Assembly: GCF_037325665.1 (NCBI RefSeq)
Contig: NC_090250.1
Location: 28,659,117-28,723,116 of the forward strand
DNA length: 64,000 nucleotides
Direction of reading: 5' to 3'
From: Littorina saxatilis
Taxonomy: Eukaryota > Mollusca > Gastropoda > Littorinimorpha > Littorinidae
In this document: positions 63,961-64,000 of the stretch, piece by piece
Layout: each line of letters starts with the position of its first letter
Position numbering within the stretch: position 1 is the first letter of the stretch
Notes under the pieces: model-generated
What the model saw: only the letters and a program-made list of their open reading frames with translations
The model's database searches: none
Told to the model about the DNA's origin: nothing
Program-made: the position numbers and the translations under genes

Positions 63961-63984
63961 GTGTTTTTCTTCTTCTGTTCGCAG
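63961..63984 (+). promoter_or_regulatory. Strong candidate 3' splice site at the window edge
   Basis: GTGTTTTTCTTCTTCTGTTC followed by GCAG is a near-ideal polypyrimidine tract and acceptor on the plus strand. The putative exon begins CCTACGCCCTGTCCTG and runs off the window. It supports a plus-strand gene whose 5' exon(s) lie to the left. Confidence 0.45.
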
Positions 63985-64000
63985 CCTACGCCCTGTCCTG

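Overview
The window looks like nuclear DNA of a gastropod mollusc. I base this on very dense dinucleotide microsatellites, several tRNA-headed SINEs and short foldback elements of the kinds common in snail genomes, and one intron-rich host gene with a clear animal orthologue. The taxon is an inference. There is one assembly gap at 36301-36500. I see no bacterial operons, CRISPR arrays, rRNA genes or authentic tRNA genes.

Host gene. A minus-strand gene for a UPF0462 protein (human C4orf33 family) can be read from spliced exons: a first exon ending at 24013, then 21718-21896, 5233-5290 and 4692-4934. The start ATG is split by intron 1 (AT at the end of exon 1, G at the start of exon 2). The last exon(s) lie left of the window or were not found. 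The 16.4-kb intron between the 21.7-kb and 5.2-kb exons carries a young, whole-looking Ty3/gypsy LTR retrotransposon in the same orientation (about 5551-19105). It has two about 2.29-kb LTRs, PBS, a small extra ORF upstream of gag, gag, pol, a long 3' non-coding stretch and a PPT.

Centre. At about 24.01-24.26 kb there is a candidate divergent promoter: the minus gene starts on one side, and a TATA-box plus a consensus 5' splice site point the other way. From there to the right end the sequence looks like intron or intergenic DNA of an unidentified plus-strand gene. Candidate first exons end at 24279, 31276 and 54944, and a strong 3' splice site lies at 63984, next to the window edge.

Accessory DNA in 25-64 kb. 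This includes a pogo/mariner-type MITE (25736-25920), a pair of about 1.05-kb repeats in opposite orientation with a 146-bp foldback at one end (32352-33394 and 50460-51508), and a 1.23-kb element with about 230-bp inverted repeats and a CXC-type cysteine-rich ORF (41278-42510). It also includes an apparently whole Tc1/mariner (DD34E) transposon sitting inside a tRNA-derived SINE (47514-49396), a hAT-like MITE with an 8-bp duplication (49472-49650), a TTAA-flanked MITE, a MITE built of GGAGTAAAAAT palindromes, several minisatellites (35-, 29-, 187- and about 45-bp periods) and many (CA)n/(GA)n arrays. Apart from the UPF0462 exons, the retroelement proteins and the Tc1 transposase, I recognise no other protein-coding gene.
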